Assembly (NCBI RefSeq): GCF_022919155.1
Contig: NZ_CP095045.1
Span: 682,001-746,000, forward strand
Direction of reading: 5' to 3'
Source: Leucobacter allii
GTDB taxonomy: Bacteria; Actinomycetota; Actinomycetes; Actinomycetales; Microbacteriaceae
Length of the DNA: 64,000 bases
Position numbers and translations under genes: made by a program. The stretch's first letter is position 1; each line of letters begins with the position of its first letter. Shown here in pieces: positions 52,090 through 60,738 of the stretch. The notes beneath the pieces are model-generated. The model saw nothing but the letters and a program-made list of their open reading frames with translations, did no database searches and had not been told where the DNA came from.

Positions 52090-53646
52090 ATGACGCAGCA
52101 GGACCATCCGCAGAGGGTCGACGGAGCTCCGGGATCTGGCGGGCAGATCGTCTTCGAGGCCCGCGCGGTCAGCCGGAGCTATCCGGGAGTGCAGGCCCTC
52201 GACGGAGTGACCCTGAGCGGGCACGGGGGCAAGGTGCTCGCGATCTGCGGTGCCAACGGCGCGGGCAAGTCGACCCTCGCGAAGATTCTCGCCGGGATCG
52301 AGACTCCGAGTTCCGGCAGCGTGCGGGTCGTGGGCGCGGACGTCGAGATCGATTCACCGGCCTCGGCATTCGATGCGGGCGTGCTGCTCATGCACCAGGA
52401 GCCCGTGCTGATCGACACGTTCACCATCGAGGAGAACGTGATGCTGCGCGGCCTCTCGGGCGCCGACGGAAACCGGGCCTGGCGGACGGTGCAGAAGCCC
52501 GATCGCGCGAAGGTGCGCGAGGCGCTCGCCGCCGTGGGGATGGAAGACGTGCCGTTGACCTGCCTGGCCGGCTCGCTCGGGCCCGGTCAACGGCAGATGC
52601 TCGCGTTGAGTCGAGCAGTGATCCAGCCGCACCGGGTGCTGCTGCTCGACGAGACCACCGCGTCGAGCACCGAGGAGCATTTCAAGGACGTCCAGGCCCT
52701 CGTCGAGCGTGAGAAGGCGGCGGGCGTCGCCGTCGTGTTCGTCTCCCACCGCATGCCCGAGGTCTTCGCGCTCGCCGACGACATCGCCGTGCTGCGCGGT
52801 GGGAGGCTCATCGATGTGGTCGATGCGCGGGAGACCGACCAGGACGAAGTCCTCTCGCTCATGATCGGCGAGGCCGTCGCCGCGCTCGAGCCGCCGAGGT
52901 ACGAGCCCCCCGAGGGCGCGCCGCCGCTCGTCGAGGTTTCCGGCTGGAACGCGGGATCGGCCCGCGACATCTCCTTCGAGATCGGCGCGGGCGAGGTGCT
53001 CGGCATCTACGGACTCGTCGGCAGCGGTCGCAGCTCGGTCGCCCGCTCGCTCTCGGGCCATCAGCCGTCGTCCGGCGGCGCGATGAGACTCGGCGGAGCG
53101 ACCTTGAGACCGGATTCGGTGAAGCGCGCCCTGCGGGCCGGAATCGTCTACGTGCCCGAGGATCGGAAGAAGGAGGGGTTCATCCCCGACTTCTCCAACG
53201 GGCAGAACCTGACGCTCGCGACGCTCGGCAAGAACAGCCGGGGCGGGGTACTGAGCCCGTCGCGAGAGCGGGCGCGGGTGCGCGAGCTGATCGCCAAGTA
53301 CCAGGTGAAGGGCGGGGGCGCCACGCTCACGCGATCGCTTTCGGGCGGCAACCAGCAGAAGGTCTGCATCGCCAAATGGATGGAGACCGAGCCGGACCTG
53401 GTGGTGCTCGACGAGCCCACGAAGGGCATCGACGTCGGCGCCCGCATGAACATCTACGAGATCATCCGAGATCTCGCGGCGCAGGGGAAGTCCGTGCTGG
53501 TGATCACCAGCGAGGCCGAAGAGGCGCTGATGCTCTGCAATCGCGTCGCGGTGCTGCGCGATGGAGCACTGGTCGCCGAGTACTCGACGGCCGACGCCAC
53601 GACCGATGATTTGATCCGAGCCTCGCTCGGGGGAGAGACCGCATGA
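52090..53646 (+). CDS. sugar ABC transporter ATPase, RbsA-like (importer 2)
   Basis: The 518-residue two-domain ATPase has, in domain 1, Walker A GANGAGKSTLAKIL, LMHQEPVLIDTFTIEEN, a slightly altered signature LGPGQRQMLALSRAV and Walker B VLLLDETTAS. Domain 2 has GLVGSGRSSVARSLSG, LSGGNQQKVCIAKWM and LVVLDEPTKGIDVGAR. The ATG at 52090 follows GGGGAG; an in-frame start at 52018 lies inside site E and is unlikely. It leads the second importer, here in the order ATPase, permease, binding protein. Confidence 0.93.
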   Translation: MTQQDHPQRVDGAPGSGGQIVFEARAVSRSYPGVQALDGVTLSGHGGKVLAICGANGAGKSTLAKILAGIETPSSGSVRVVGADVEIDSPASAFDAGVLLMHQEPVLIDTFTIEENVMLRGLSGADGNRAWRTVQKPDRAKVREALAAVGMEDVPLTCLAGSLGPGQRQMLALSRAVIQPHRVLLLDETTASSTEEHFKDVQALVEREKAAGVAVVFVSHRMPEVFALADDIAVLRGGRLIDVVDARETDQDEVLSLMIGEAVAALEPPRYEPPEGAPPLVEVSGWNAGSARDISFEIGAGEVLGIYGLVGSGRSSVARSLSGHQPSSGGAMRLGGATLRPDSVKRALRAGIVYVPEDRKKEGFIPDFSNGQNLTLATLGKNSRGGVLSPSRERARVRELIAKYQVKGGGATLTRSLSGGNQQKVCIAKWMETEPDLVVLDEPTKGIDVGARMNIYEIIRDLAAQGKSVLVITSEAEEALMLCNRVAVLRDGALVAEYSTADATTDDLIRASLGGETA

Positions 53647-54650
53647 CTGACATCGCAACGCATCCGACACGTCCCCAGCCGAGGGCCGACCGAGAGGGGC
53701 CGGGGTCGGCGTTCCTCGGCTGGCTCTCCGGCCAGTACGCCCTGGGGATTCTCGTCGTGCTCCTCGTCATCGCCGGACTGTCGACGAGCGCCTTCTTCAC
53801 CCCGCGCAACCTCACGAACGTCATCCTGCAGGTGTCGGTCGTCGGCATCGTCGCGCTCGCGCAGTTCCTCGTCGTCCTCACCGGCGGCATCGACATCAGC
53901 GTCGGCTCGGTCGTGGGGCTCTCGGGCGTGCTCGCGGCGGGGCTGTTCGGGGGCGAGAACGTCCTCGTCGCCATCCTGGTGGCGCTGGCCGTGGGGCTGC
54001 TGGTCGGAGTGATCAACGGGTATCTGGTCGCGTTCAGAGGGCTCGAGGCCTTCATCGTGACGCTGGGAATGATGGCGCTCGCCCGGGGACTCGTGTATGC
54101 GCAGACCGAAGGGGTGCCCGTGAGCCCGGGAGCCGAGAACTTCCGCGTCATCGCGACGACCGCCGTCGGCCCGGTGCCGTTGCTCGGCATCATCTGGATC
54201 GCCATCGCCGTCGGCATCTGGTTCCTGGTGAGCCGCACCGTCTTCGGCCGGCGCGTCTACGCGCTCGGCAGCAGCCGTCAAGCCGCGGAGGCTTCGGGCA
54301 TCCCGGTGCGCAGCACCACGCTCTGGGTGTACATGATCGCCGGTCTGCTCGTCGGCTTCGCCGGTTTTCTGCTGGCGTCACGCGTCGGATCGGCGACCCC
54401 GACCGGCGGGTTGAACTATGAGCTCGACACCATCGCCGCGGTCGTGATCGGCGGGGCGAGCCTCGTCGGAGGCCGAGGCAGGGTCTTCGGCACCGTCGTC
54501 GGCGTGCTCATCTTCGGGGTGATCTCGAACCTGCTCGTGCTGCTCAACGTCTCGACCTTCCTCCAGGACGCCTTCCGCGGCGGCCTGATCCTCGTCGCCG
54601 TTCTGCTCACGACGATCCAGCTCCGCGCCCGGAAGCGCGCGGCTGCCTAG
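53643..54650 (+). CDS. sugar ABC transporter permease, RbsC-like (importer 2)
   Basis: The 335-residue membrane protein has about ten helices with FLVVLTGGIDISVGSVVGLS, EAFIVTLGMMALARGLVY, VFGRRVYALGSSRQAAEASG and YELDTIAAVVIGGASLVGG. It resembles the importer 1 permease but is clearly a separate paralogue. Coupled to the ATPase by ATGA. Confidence 0.93.
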   Translation: MTDIATHPTRPQPRADREGPGSAFLGWLSGQYALGILVVLLVIAGLSTSAFFTPRNLTNVILQVSVVGIVALAQFLVVLTGGIDISVGSVVGLSGVLAAGLFGGENVLVAILVALAVGLLVGVINGYLVAFRGLEAFIVTLGMMALARGLVYAQTEGVPVSPGAENFRVIATTAVGPVPLLGIIWIAIAVGIWFLVSRTVFGRRVYALGSSRQAAEASGIPVRSTTLWVYMIAGLLVGFAGFLLASRVGSATPTGGLNYELDTIAAVVIGGASLVGGRGRVFGTVVGVLIFGVISNLLVLLNVSTFLQDAFRGGLILVAVLLTTIQLRARKRAAA

Positions 54651-54724
54651 TCCGTCGCTTCGGAAGCGCATCCCGTCGACCTCGGTCGGCACCGTCCCAC
54701 GCCAGAAATCAGATTGGAATCCTC

Positions 54725-55744
54725 ATGAAGTTCATCCGTCGAACCGCGAAGGTCGCGGCCGTTGCCGGCTCGCTCGCGCTGGTGCTCTCGGGCTGCTCCA
54801 CCATCGGCAGCGATACGGGAGGCGGTGATCGGGAAGCCGGCGGGAAAGCGCTCGATGAGGTCGTCATCGGCTTCGCGCAGCGCCAGGTCGATGCGCCCTA
54901 CTTCGCCGCAATGGTGCAGATCGCCGAAGACCGCGCGAAGGCCGAGGGCTGGGAAGTGCGCGTGCAGAACGCCGATGGCGACGCCGTGACGCAGATCGAT
55001 CAGGCGCAGACCCTCGTGAGCCAAGGGGTCGACGTGCTCGTCGTCGACTCGATGAGCCCCGCCAGCCAGAAGGTGCAGTTCGCCGATATCGCTCAGGAAG
55101 TCCCGCTCGTGTTCGTCGACACCGGCATCGATGAGGTCGGTATCACGACGGTGCAATCGGACAACTACGAGATCGGGAAGCTCTCGGGCGGTCTCACCGC
55201 CGAACGCATCGGCGCGGGCTCCGAGATCACTGTCGCCGTACTCAACGGCGGTCCGGATGACGAGGTCGTCGGGCCCCAGCGTCAGCAGGGCTTCCTGGAC
55301 GGTCTCGAAGCAGGCGGCGTCGGCTACGAGGTCGTGGCCGAGCAGCCGGCCGTGTACTCGCAGGATCGCGCGGTGCCCGCGACCGAGAACATCCTGTCGG
55401 CGCACCCCGATGTCGACCTGATCCTGGGGCTCAACGACTCGATGGCCCTGGGCGCGCTGACCGTGCTCGAGGATCAGGGGAACACGACCACCCTCGTCGC
55501 AGCCTCGGCGGACGGCCAGAAAGAGGCCATCAAGAAGATGATGGATGAGGGGTGCGATGCCCAGTACGTCTCCACGGGGCTGAACTCACCCGAACTCGCT
55601 GCAGACGAGGCCTTCACGATCGCGCTGCAGATCGCGACCGGCGAGGCCGCGGCGTCCGACTTCGAGCCGGTCATCCACACCGAAGCGGTCGGCATCGACT
55701 GCGACAACGCCGCCGAGTACTACAACGCCGACAGCCTGTTCTGA
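54725..55744 (+). CDS. sugar ABC transporter substrate-binding lipoprotein (importer 2)
   Basis: The 339-residue protein has a lipoprotein signal ending LVLSGCS. The mature part is an RbsB-like fold: VVIGFAQRQVDAPYFAAMVQ, SQGVDVLVVDSMSPA, TTVQSDNYEIGKLSGG, ILGLNDSMALGALTVLED. A cysteine pair near the C terminus (C278-type DEGCDAQYVS and VGIDCDNAAEYY) may form a disulfide. It differs from the importer 1 protein at the presumed ligand-contact strands, so the two may bind different sugars. Confidence 0.92.
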   Translation: MKFIRRTAKVAAVAGSLALVLSGCSTIGSDTGGGDREAGGKALDEVVIGFAQRQVDAPYFAAMVQIAEDRAKAEGWEVRVQNADGDAVTQIDQAQTLVSQGVDVLVVDSMSPASQKVQFADIAQEVPLVFVDTGIDEVGITTVQSDNYEIGKLSGGLTAERIGAGSEITVAVLNGGPDDEVVGPQRQQGFLDGLEAGGVGYEVVAEQPAVYSQDRAVPATENILSAHPDVDLILGLNDSMALGALTVLEDQGNTTTLVAASADGQKEAIKKMMDEGCDAQYVSTGLNSPELAADEAFTIALQIATGEAAASDFEPVIHTEAVGIDCDNAAEYYNADSLF

Positions 55745-55761
55745 ACAGCGGAGGGGTGGAG

Positions 55762-56784
55762 ATGCGTGCAGTGACGGTGCATGGCGCAGGCGATCTGAGG
55801 ATCGAGCGGGTGGAGCAGCCGCTGCTCGAATCCGATGGGGTGCTCGTGCGGGTCGCCTTCGGAGGGATCTGCGGGAGCGATCTCCACTACTACCGGCACG
55901 GCCGGAACGGCATCTACGAGTTGCGGTCGCCCCTGGTCCTGGGGCACGAGATCGTGGGGACCATCGCGGAGATCGCCCCGGGAGTCCCCGGAGACCTGCT
56001 CGTCGGGCAGGCCGTGGCGATCCATCCCGCGATCCCCACGCCGCCTCCCGGCGGTGCGGCCGGGCATGGCCTGCACCTCGCTCCAGGAGGGAGCTACCTC
56101 GGGAGCGCATCGACGGTGCCGCACACACCGGGTGGCTTCGCCGAGTTCGTGCGGACGACCGCCGATCAGCTCCGCCGGCTGCCCGAGGGGCTGCCGCTGC
56201 GGCGCGCAGCGCTGGCCGAGCCGCTGGCCGTCGCACTGCACGGAGTCGACCGCTACGAGGGGGACTACGCGGGCAAGCGCGTGCTCGTGAGCGGCGCCGG
56301 GCCGATCGGGTGTCTCGCGATCGCGGCGCTGCGTCGGCGCGGTGCCGGGGAGATCGTGGCGACCGACATGTGGGAAGAGCCGCTGCGCGTCGCGCGCATG
56401 GTCGGCGCGGATGAGGCCCGTCGACTCGGGGTCGACCCCCCGCTCGCCGACGACGCGTTCGATGTGGTCATCGAGGCCTCGGGGTCCCCGGCGGCCACGG
56501 TGTCCGCGCTGCGGGCGGTGCGACGGGGCGGCACCATCGTGCAGCTGGGCATGCTGCCCGACGGCGAGCTCCCGGTGCCGCTCGCATCGCTCGTGAGCCG
56601 CGAGGTCACGCTTCGAGGGTCTCAGCGATTCGATGTCGAACTCGACGAGTCGGTGAGGATTCTCGCGCATTCCGAGGCACTCGACGCCGTCGTCTCTCAT
56701 GTGTTCCCGGTGGAGCATGCACGCAAGGCGTTCGAGACCGCCGCCGACTCGCGAGGCTCGACGAAAGTGCTGATCGAGTTCTGA
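55762..56784 (+). CDS. idonate/sorbitol-dehydrogenase-like enzyme lacking the structural zinc site
   Basis: The 340-residue protein is a medium-chain dehydrogenase with FGGICGSDLHYYRHG, LGHEIVG, AEPLAVALHGVDR and the cofactor motif VSGAGPIGCLAIA. The segment YLGSASTVPHTPGGFAEFV matches L-idonate 5-dehydrogenases. The usual four cysteines of the structural zinc loop are absent (HPAIPTPPPGGAAGHGLHL). RBS GGAGGGG precedes the ATG. It is the last gene of the importer 2 operon and probably oxidises a C5/C6 sugar acid or polyol. Confidence 0.88.
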   Translation: MRAVTVHGAGDLRIERVEQPLLESDGVLVRVAFGGICGSDLHYYRHGRNGIYELRSPLVLGHEIVGTIAEIAPGVPGDLLVGQAVAIHPAIPTPPPGGAAGHGLHLAPGGSYLGSASTVPHTPGGFAEFVRTTADQLRRLPEGLPLRRAALAEPLAVALHGVDRYEGDYAGKRVLVSGAGPIGCLAIAALRRRGAGEIVATDMWEEPLRVARMVGADEARRLGVDPPLADDAFDVVIEASGSPAATVSALRAVRRGGTIVQLGMLPDGELPVPLASLVSREVTLRGSQRFDVELDESVRILAHSEALDAVVSHVFPVEHARKAFETAADSRGSTKVLIEF

Positions 56785-56804
56785 GCGCTTCGCCTCCGAC
56801 GAGG

Positions 56805-56832
56805 TGCCCGCGTCGCTTCGGCGATGCGGGCA
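56805..56832 (+). terminator. terminator of the importer 2 operon
   Basis: TGCCCGCGTCGC (56805-56816), loop TTCG, GCGATGCGGGCA (56821-56832): a 12-base stem with one G-T pair and a stable tetraloop. Confidence 0.85.
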
Positions 56833-56867
56833 TTCGTCATTCGAGGGCGGATGTGTTATCGAAAAAT

Positions 56868-56880
56868 GGACAACATTACC
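56868..56880. promoter_or_regulatory. island operator, site F
   Basis: GGACA-ACA-TTACC followed by GAAATGTGAGAA. The right arm is the weakest of the six, but the 3' extension matches sites A and B well. A TACGAT box at 56900-56905 would put it at about -35 of the transketolase set 2 promoter. Confidence 0.55.
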
Positions 56881-56942
56881 GAAATGTGAGAATCAGATGT
56901 ACGATGGTGGGATCGCATCGACGAAGTTGGGAGATCAACGCA

Positions 56943-57827
56943 ATGAATGACACGCCGCACGGCGACGCCGGGACCGACCCGGCCGAGGTGGTCGCGCGCC
57001 TGCGCGACCGCGCGACCTTCATCCGCACGGAGACCGTGCGCCTCATCGAGATCGCGAAGGTCGGGCACTACAGCTCGGTGTTCTCCGCGGCCGAGATTCT
57101 CGCGACGCTCTACTACGACGTCATGCATCTCACGCCCGAGCGCCCGGACGATCCCGATCGCGATCGCTTCACGATCGGCAAGGGGCACGCGGCCGTCGGC
57201 ATGTACCCGATCCTGGCGGATCTGGGCTACTACCCCATGAGCGCTCTCGACACCTATGCCCACCTGGGCAGCGCGTTCGGCGACCACCCCGACATGACGA
57301 AGATCCCGGGCATCGACTTCAGCTCGGGGTCGATCGGACACGCCCTGTCGAACGGCATCGGCATGGCCCTCGCCGGGCGCATGGAGGGGCGCGACTTCTC
57401 CGTCTTCGTGATGCTCGGCGACGGCGAGATGCAGGAGGGCCAGGTGTGGGAGGCCGCGATGTCGGCGGCGCACCACAAGCTCGACCGGGTGGTCGCGATC
57501 GTCGACCGGAACGGATTCCAGCTGGACGGCGAGGTCGATGACATCATCGGCATCGAGCCCATCGCCGAGAAGTGGCGCGCGTTCGGGTGGCGCGTGGTCG
57601 AGGTGGACGGACACGACGTCGAAGCCGTGCGCACGGTGCTGCGCGAAGCGAAGCACCGCGAGCCCGACGGCGTCCCGACCTGCGTCATCGCGAGGACGAG
57701 CAAGGGCAAGGGAGTCGCCTACATGGAGGAGGAGCCGGGGTGGCACCTCGGCTATCTCGCGCCGCAGGATGCGGAGCGGGCCGTGGCGGAGATCCGGAAC
57801 ACGAAGACGAAAGGAGCGGACGTCTGA
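56943..57827 (+). CDS. split transketolase, N-terminal subunit (set 2)
   Basis: The 294-residue protein has VGHYSSVFSAAEILATLYYD, RDRFTIGKGHAAVGMYPILA, SGSIGHALSNGIGMALAGRM and the thiamine-diphosphate motif GDGEMQEGQVWEAA ending in IVDRNG. It is clearly divergent from set 1 (for example QEGQVWEAAMSAAHH against EEGMVWESVISAPRY), so the two pairs are not recent duplicates and may use different ketose phosphates. Its stop overlaps the next start (TGATG). Confidence 0.93.
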   Translation: MNDTPHGDAGTDPAEVVARLRDRATFIRTETVRLIEIAKVGHYSSVFSAAEILATLYYDVMHLTPERPDDPDRDRFTIGKGHAAVGMYPILADLGYYPMSALDTYAHLGSAFGDHPDMTKIPGIDFSSGSIGHALSNGIGMALAGRMEGRDFSVFVMLGDGEMQEGQVWEAAMSAAHHKLDRVVAIVDRNGFQLDGEVDDIIGIEPIAEKWRAFGWRVVEVDGHDVEAVRTVLREAKHREPDGVPTCVIARTSKGKGVAYMEEEPGWHLGYLAPQDAERAVAEIRNTKTKGADV

Positions 57828-58813
57828 TGTCGTCGACGCTTGACGCAGGATCCTGGCAGTACCGCGCGCTGAACGAGCTCAATCCCGGCCTCGACTATTT
57901 GTCCCTCGGGCTCGAGGACCTCGTCGCGGCCGGTGCGCCCGTCGTCGCCGGCACGGCCGACCTGACCTACTCGAACGGGCTCAACCGGTTCCAGGCCTCC
58001 CATCCCGACCGATTCGTGCAGTTCGGCATCTCCGAGCAGCACATGGTGTCGGCCGCAGCGGGGATGGCGACGGCGGGGACGATGCCGTTCGTCGCGACGT
58101 TCGCCTCGTTCCTCGGCCTGCTGTGCTGCGAGCAGATCCGCATGGATGTGGCGTACACGAAGCTGCCGGTGCGGCTCGTCGGTCACCACACGGGCATCTC
58201 CTTGGGGTTCTACGGAACGAGCCACCATGCGACCGAGGACATTTCGACCATGCGGGCGATCGCGGGGCTCACGGTCGTCTCGCCCGCCGACGGACCGCAG
58301 CTGCGCGCCGCCATCCGCGCGTCGGCCGACTGGCCGGAGCCGATCTACTTCCGCATCAGCCGCGGCCGGGACCCGCAGGTCTACGGGGACGGCGTCGAGT
58401 TCGAGTTCGGCAAGGGCATCGAGCATCTGCGCGGCACCGACGTCACCATCATCGCGTGCGGGATCCTCGTGCACGCGGCGCTCCAGGCGGCGGAACGGCT
58501 CGCGGAGGAGGGGGTCTCCGTCGGGGTCGTCGACATGCCGACCGTGAAGCCCCTCGACGAGGATCTGGTGCGCGACGTCGCCGGCCGCACCGGCGTGATC
58601 ATCACCGCCGAGGAGCACAACATCATCGGCGGACTCGGCGCGGCCGTGGCGGAGGTGCTCGCCGAGCATCCCGGAGGAGCGCGCCTGTTCCGGCACGGCA
58701 TCAGGGACGAGTACAGCCTCATCGCCGCTCCCACGCGCCTCTACGCGCACTACCGGCTCGACGGCCCGGGGCTCGCCGAAGTCGTACGCGAGCAACTGGA
58801 ACCCCGGAGCTGA
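57827..58813 (+). CDS. split transketolase, C-terminal subunit (set 2)
   Basis: The 328-residue protein has the pyrimidine-domain motifs VVAGTADLTYSNGLNRF, FGISEQHMVSAAAGMA with the catalytic glutamate, GFYGTSHHATEDISTMRAIA, and the C-terminal ITAEEHNIIGGLGAAV. The start overlaps the N-subunit stop, with AAGGAG upstream. With its partner it forms one thiamine-diphosphate enzyme. Confidence 0.93.
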   Translation: MSSTLDAGSWQYRALNELNPGLDYLSLGLEDLVAAGAPVVAGTADLTYSNGLNRFQASHPDRFVQFGISEQHMVSAAAGMATAGTMPFVATFASFLGLLCCEQIRMDVAYTKLPVRLVGHHTGISLGFYGTSHHATEDISTMRAIAGLTVVSPADGPQLRAAIRASADWPEPIYFRISRGRDPQVYGDGVEFEFGKGIEHLRGTDVTIIACGILVHAALQAAERLAEEGVSVGVVDMPTVKPLDEDLVRDVAGRTGVIITAEEHNIIGGLGAAVAEVLAEHPGGARLFRHGIRDEYSLIAAPTRLYAHYRLDGPGLAEVVREQLEPRS

Positions 58814-58817
58814 TCCG

Positions 58818-58854
58818 CGGGCGGCCCGCGACGCTTCGCGCCGTGGGCCGCCCG
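58818..58854. terminator. bidirectional terminator between transketolase set 2 and RpiR 2
   Basis: CGGGCGGCCC (58818-58827) pairs with GGGCCGCCCG (58845-58854), with a small inner CGCGACGCTTCGCG-type stem. It sits in the 51-base gap between convergent genes. Confidence 0.8.
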
Positions 58855-58864
58855 AACCGCGCGG

Positions 58865-59737
58865 CTACTCGGGTGCGCTGCCCGGATCGAGGGTCGAGCG
58901 GAACGCGGCGAGCTTCTGCTTCATGCCCCGCAGCCGTGCGAGATTGACGTGCTCTCCCTTCATCGCGGTCGTGGTGGCGAGGATGTCGATCACGACGAGC
59001 GCGGCGATGCGGCTGATGGTCGGGGTGTAGACGTCCGTGTCCTCGAGCGTGGCGGTGACGATCGCGACGTCGGACGCGTCGATGAGGGGTCCGGTGCTCG
59101 AAGCGGTGATCGTGATGACGTGCGCGCCGTTCGCGCGCGCCTCCGACGCGATCGTGGAGAGCGGCACCGTGCGGCCCGTGTGCGAGACGAGCACGAAGAG
59201 GTCGCCCGTGTCCGCGGTCGCGGCCGTCATGAACTGCTGATGCGGATCGGCGAGCGCCGAGCACGGTTTTCCGAAGAGAGCCGCCTTCTGCTCGGCATCC
59301 TCCGCGATGATGGACGACGCGCCGAAACCGAAGAAGTGCAGGCGATCCGCCGCCTCGATGAGCGCGATCGCGCGCGCGACCGAGTCGGGATCGAACGACC
59401 GCCTGGTGTGGTCGAGGCTCGAGATCGTGTGGTCGAAGATCTTCGTGATGATCGTCGGAAGCGCGTCGCTCTCCTCGATCGCGGAGTGCGTCGTCGGCAC
59501 GCCGAGCGCCAGGAACCGCGCCATCTCGAGTCGGAATCCCCGGAACCCCGCGAACCCCATGCTCGCGCAGAAGCGGATGACCGTGGGCTCACTGACCCCG
59601 GCGGCCCGAGAGACCGCGGCCAACGTCATCCGCGTGACCTCTTCGCGATGCTGGAGCACGTACTCCGCGACCGCCCGCTCCGACCGGCTCAACGCGGGGA
59701 GGCGGTCCGAGATCGACTGCAGCAGGGAGGTGGACAC
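58865..59737 (-). CDS. RpiR/HexR-family transcriptional regulator 2
   Basis: The 290-residue protein has an HTH_6 domain (LSRSERAVAEYVLQHREEVT, then VSRAAGVSEPTVIRFCASMG) and a SIS domain (RLHFFGFGASSIIAEDAEQK, LFVLVSHTGRTVPL). The GVSEPTVIRFC recognition helix is like HexR, the regulator of KDPG-linked metabolism. It lies downstream of the operon with KDPG aldolase and glucose-6-phosphate isomerase, which fits control by a phosphorylated sugar acid. Confidence 0.92.
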   Translation of the reverse strand: MSTSLLQSISDRLPALSRSERAVAEYVLQHREEVTRMTLAAVSRAAGVSEPTVIRFCASMGFAGFRGFRLEMARFLALGVPTTHSAIEESDALPTIITKIFDHTISSLDHTRRSFDPDSVARAIALIEAADRLHFFGFGASSIIAEDAEQKAALFGKPCSALADPHQQFMTAATADTGDLFVLVSHTGRTVPLSTIASEARANGAHVITITASSTGPLIDASDVAIVTATLEDTDVYTPTISRIAALVVIDILATTTAMKGEHVNLARLRGMKQKLAAFRSTLDPGSAPE

Positions 59738-59791
59738 GGAATCACTGTAGCGCCACGGGTGCGCGCCACGGCGCCGCCCCGGCGGGATCGG

Positions 59792-60733
59792 CTATGCGGC
59801 CTCGGAGCCGAGGCCGCGGAGCAGATTGTCGACGGCAAGCGAGACCGCGCGGTGCATGCTCTCCTCGGTGAAGCCGCCGAGGTGAGGCGTGGGACGGCAC
59901 CTCGGATGGCGGAGCAGCGGCGTGAGCGCGGGCGGTTCGGCGTCGAAGGCATCGACCGCGTACGCCCCGAGTCGTCCGCTTTCGAGGGCATCGAGCACGG
60001 CCGCATCGTCGACGAGGGACGACCGCGCCGTATTGATGAGGATCGCCCCGTGTCGCAGCGCCCGGAGCGCGTCGGCGTCGACAAGCGGTCGGTCGCCGGG
60101 CGGGCTGTGCAGCGTGATGACGTCCGACGACGAGAACAGCTCGGCGGTGTCGACCATGCGGGCGAGGCTGCTCTGCTCGACGAAGGGATCGCTCGCGAGC
60201 ACGTCGGCGCCGAAGGAGGCGGCCACGGCCGCGACGGTGCGGCCGATCGCCCCGAGCCCCACGATCCCGACCGTGCGATTGCCGAGTTCGCCGCCGCGGG
60301 TGCGATCCCATTCGCCGGCCCGCACCGCGGCAACCGCCCCGTCGAAGTCTCGGAGCGCCGCGAGCATATGCAGTACGGTCAGCTCCGCGACGCCCGGGGC
60401 GTTGGCGGCGCGCGCGACCTCGACCGCGATGCCCGCCGCCGCTGCGGCCGACATGTCGATCGCGTCCGTCCCCACGCCGTTGCGCGAGATCACGCGCAGG
60501 GCCGGAGCGGAGCGGAGCGCCTCGGCGGAGACCGGTTCGACTCCCGCGAGATAGCCGACGACGTCCTGCGAGAGCAGGTCCGAGAGCTCGGTCTCGTCCG
60601 GAGTGCGGCCGGGCGGTCCCGGCAGCAGCTCGTATCCGGCCTCGATCAGCGGAGCCAGCTCCGGCACGTTCTCGAGGCCCGCCGAGGTGAGAGAGCGCGG
60701 CGTGACGAGAATGCGTTCGCGTGCTGCGATCAT
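59792..60733 (-). CDS. D-2-hydroxyacid dehydrogenase (SerA-like)
   Basis: The 313-residue protein has the NAD fold VGIVGLGAIGRTVAAVAASF and the catalytic trio: arginine in ISRNGVGTDAIDM, glutamate in AFDAEPPA and histidine in PTPHLGGFTEES. It lacks the ACT/regulatory end of full SerA, so a catabolic 2-hydroxyacid or 2-keto-acid role is likelier than serine synthesis. It starts five bases after the AroE-like gene in a tight operon. Confidence 0.88.
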   Translation of the reverse strand: MIAARERILVTPRSLTSAGLENVPELAPLIEAGYELLPGPPGRTPDETELSDLLSQDVVGYLAGVEPVSAEALRSAPALRVISRNGVGTDAIDMSAAAAAGIAVEVARAANAPGVAELTVLHMLAALRDFDGAVAAVRAGEWDRTRGGELGNRTVGIVGLGAIGRTVAAVAASFGADVLASDPFVEQSSLARMVDTAELFSSSDVITLHSPPGDRPLVDADALRALRHGAILINTARSSLVDDAAVLDALESGRLGAYAVDAFDAEPPALTPLLRHPRCRPTPHLGGFTEESMHRAVSLAVDNLLRGLGSEAA

Positions 60734-60738
60734 GGTGT

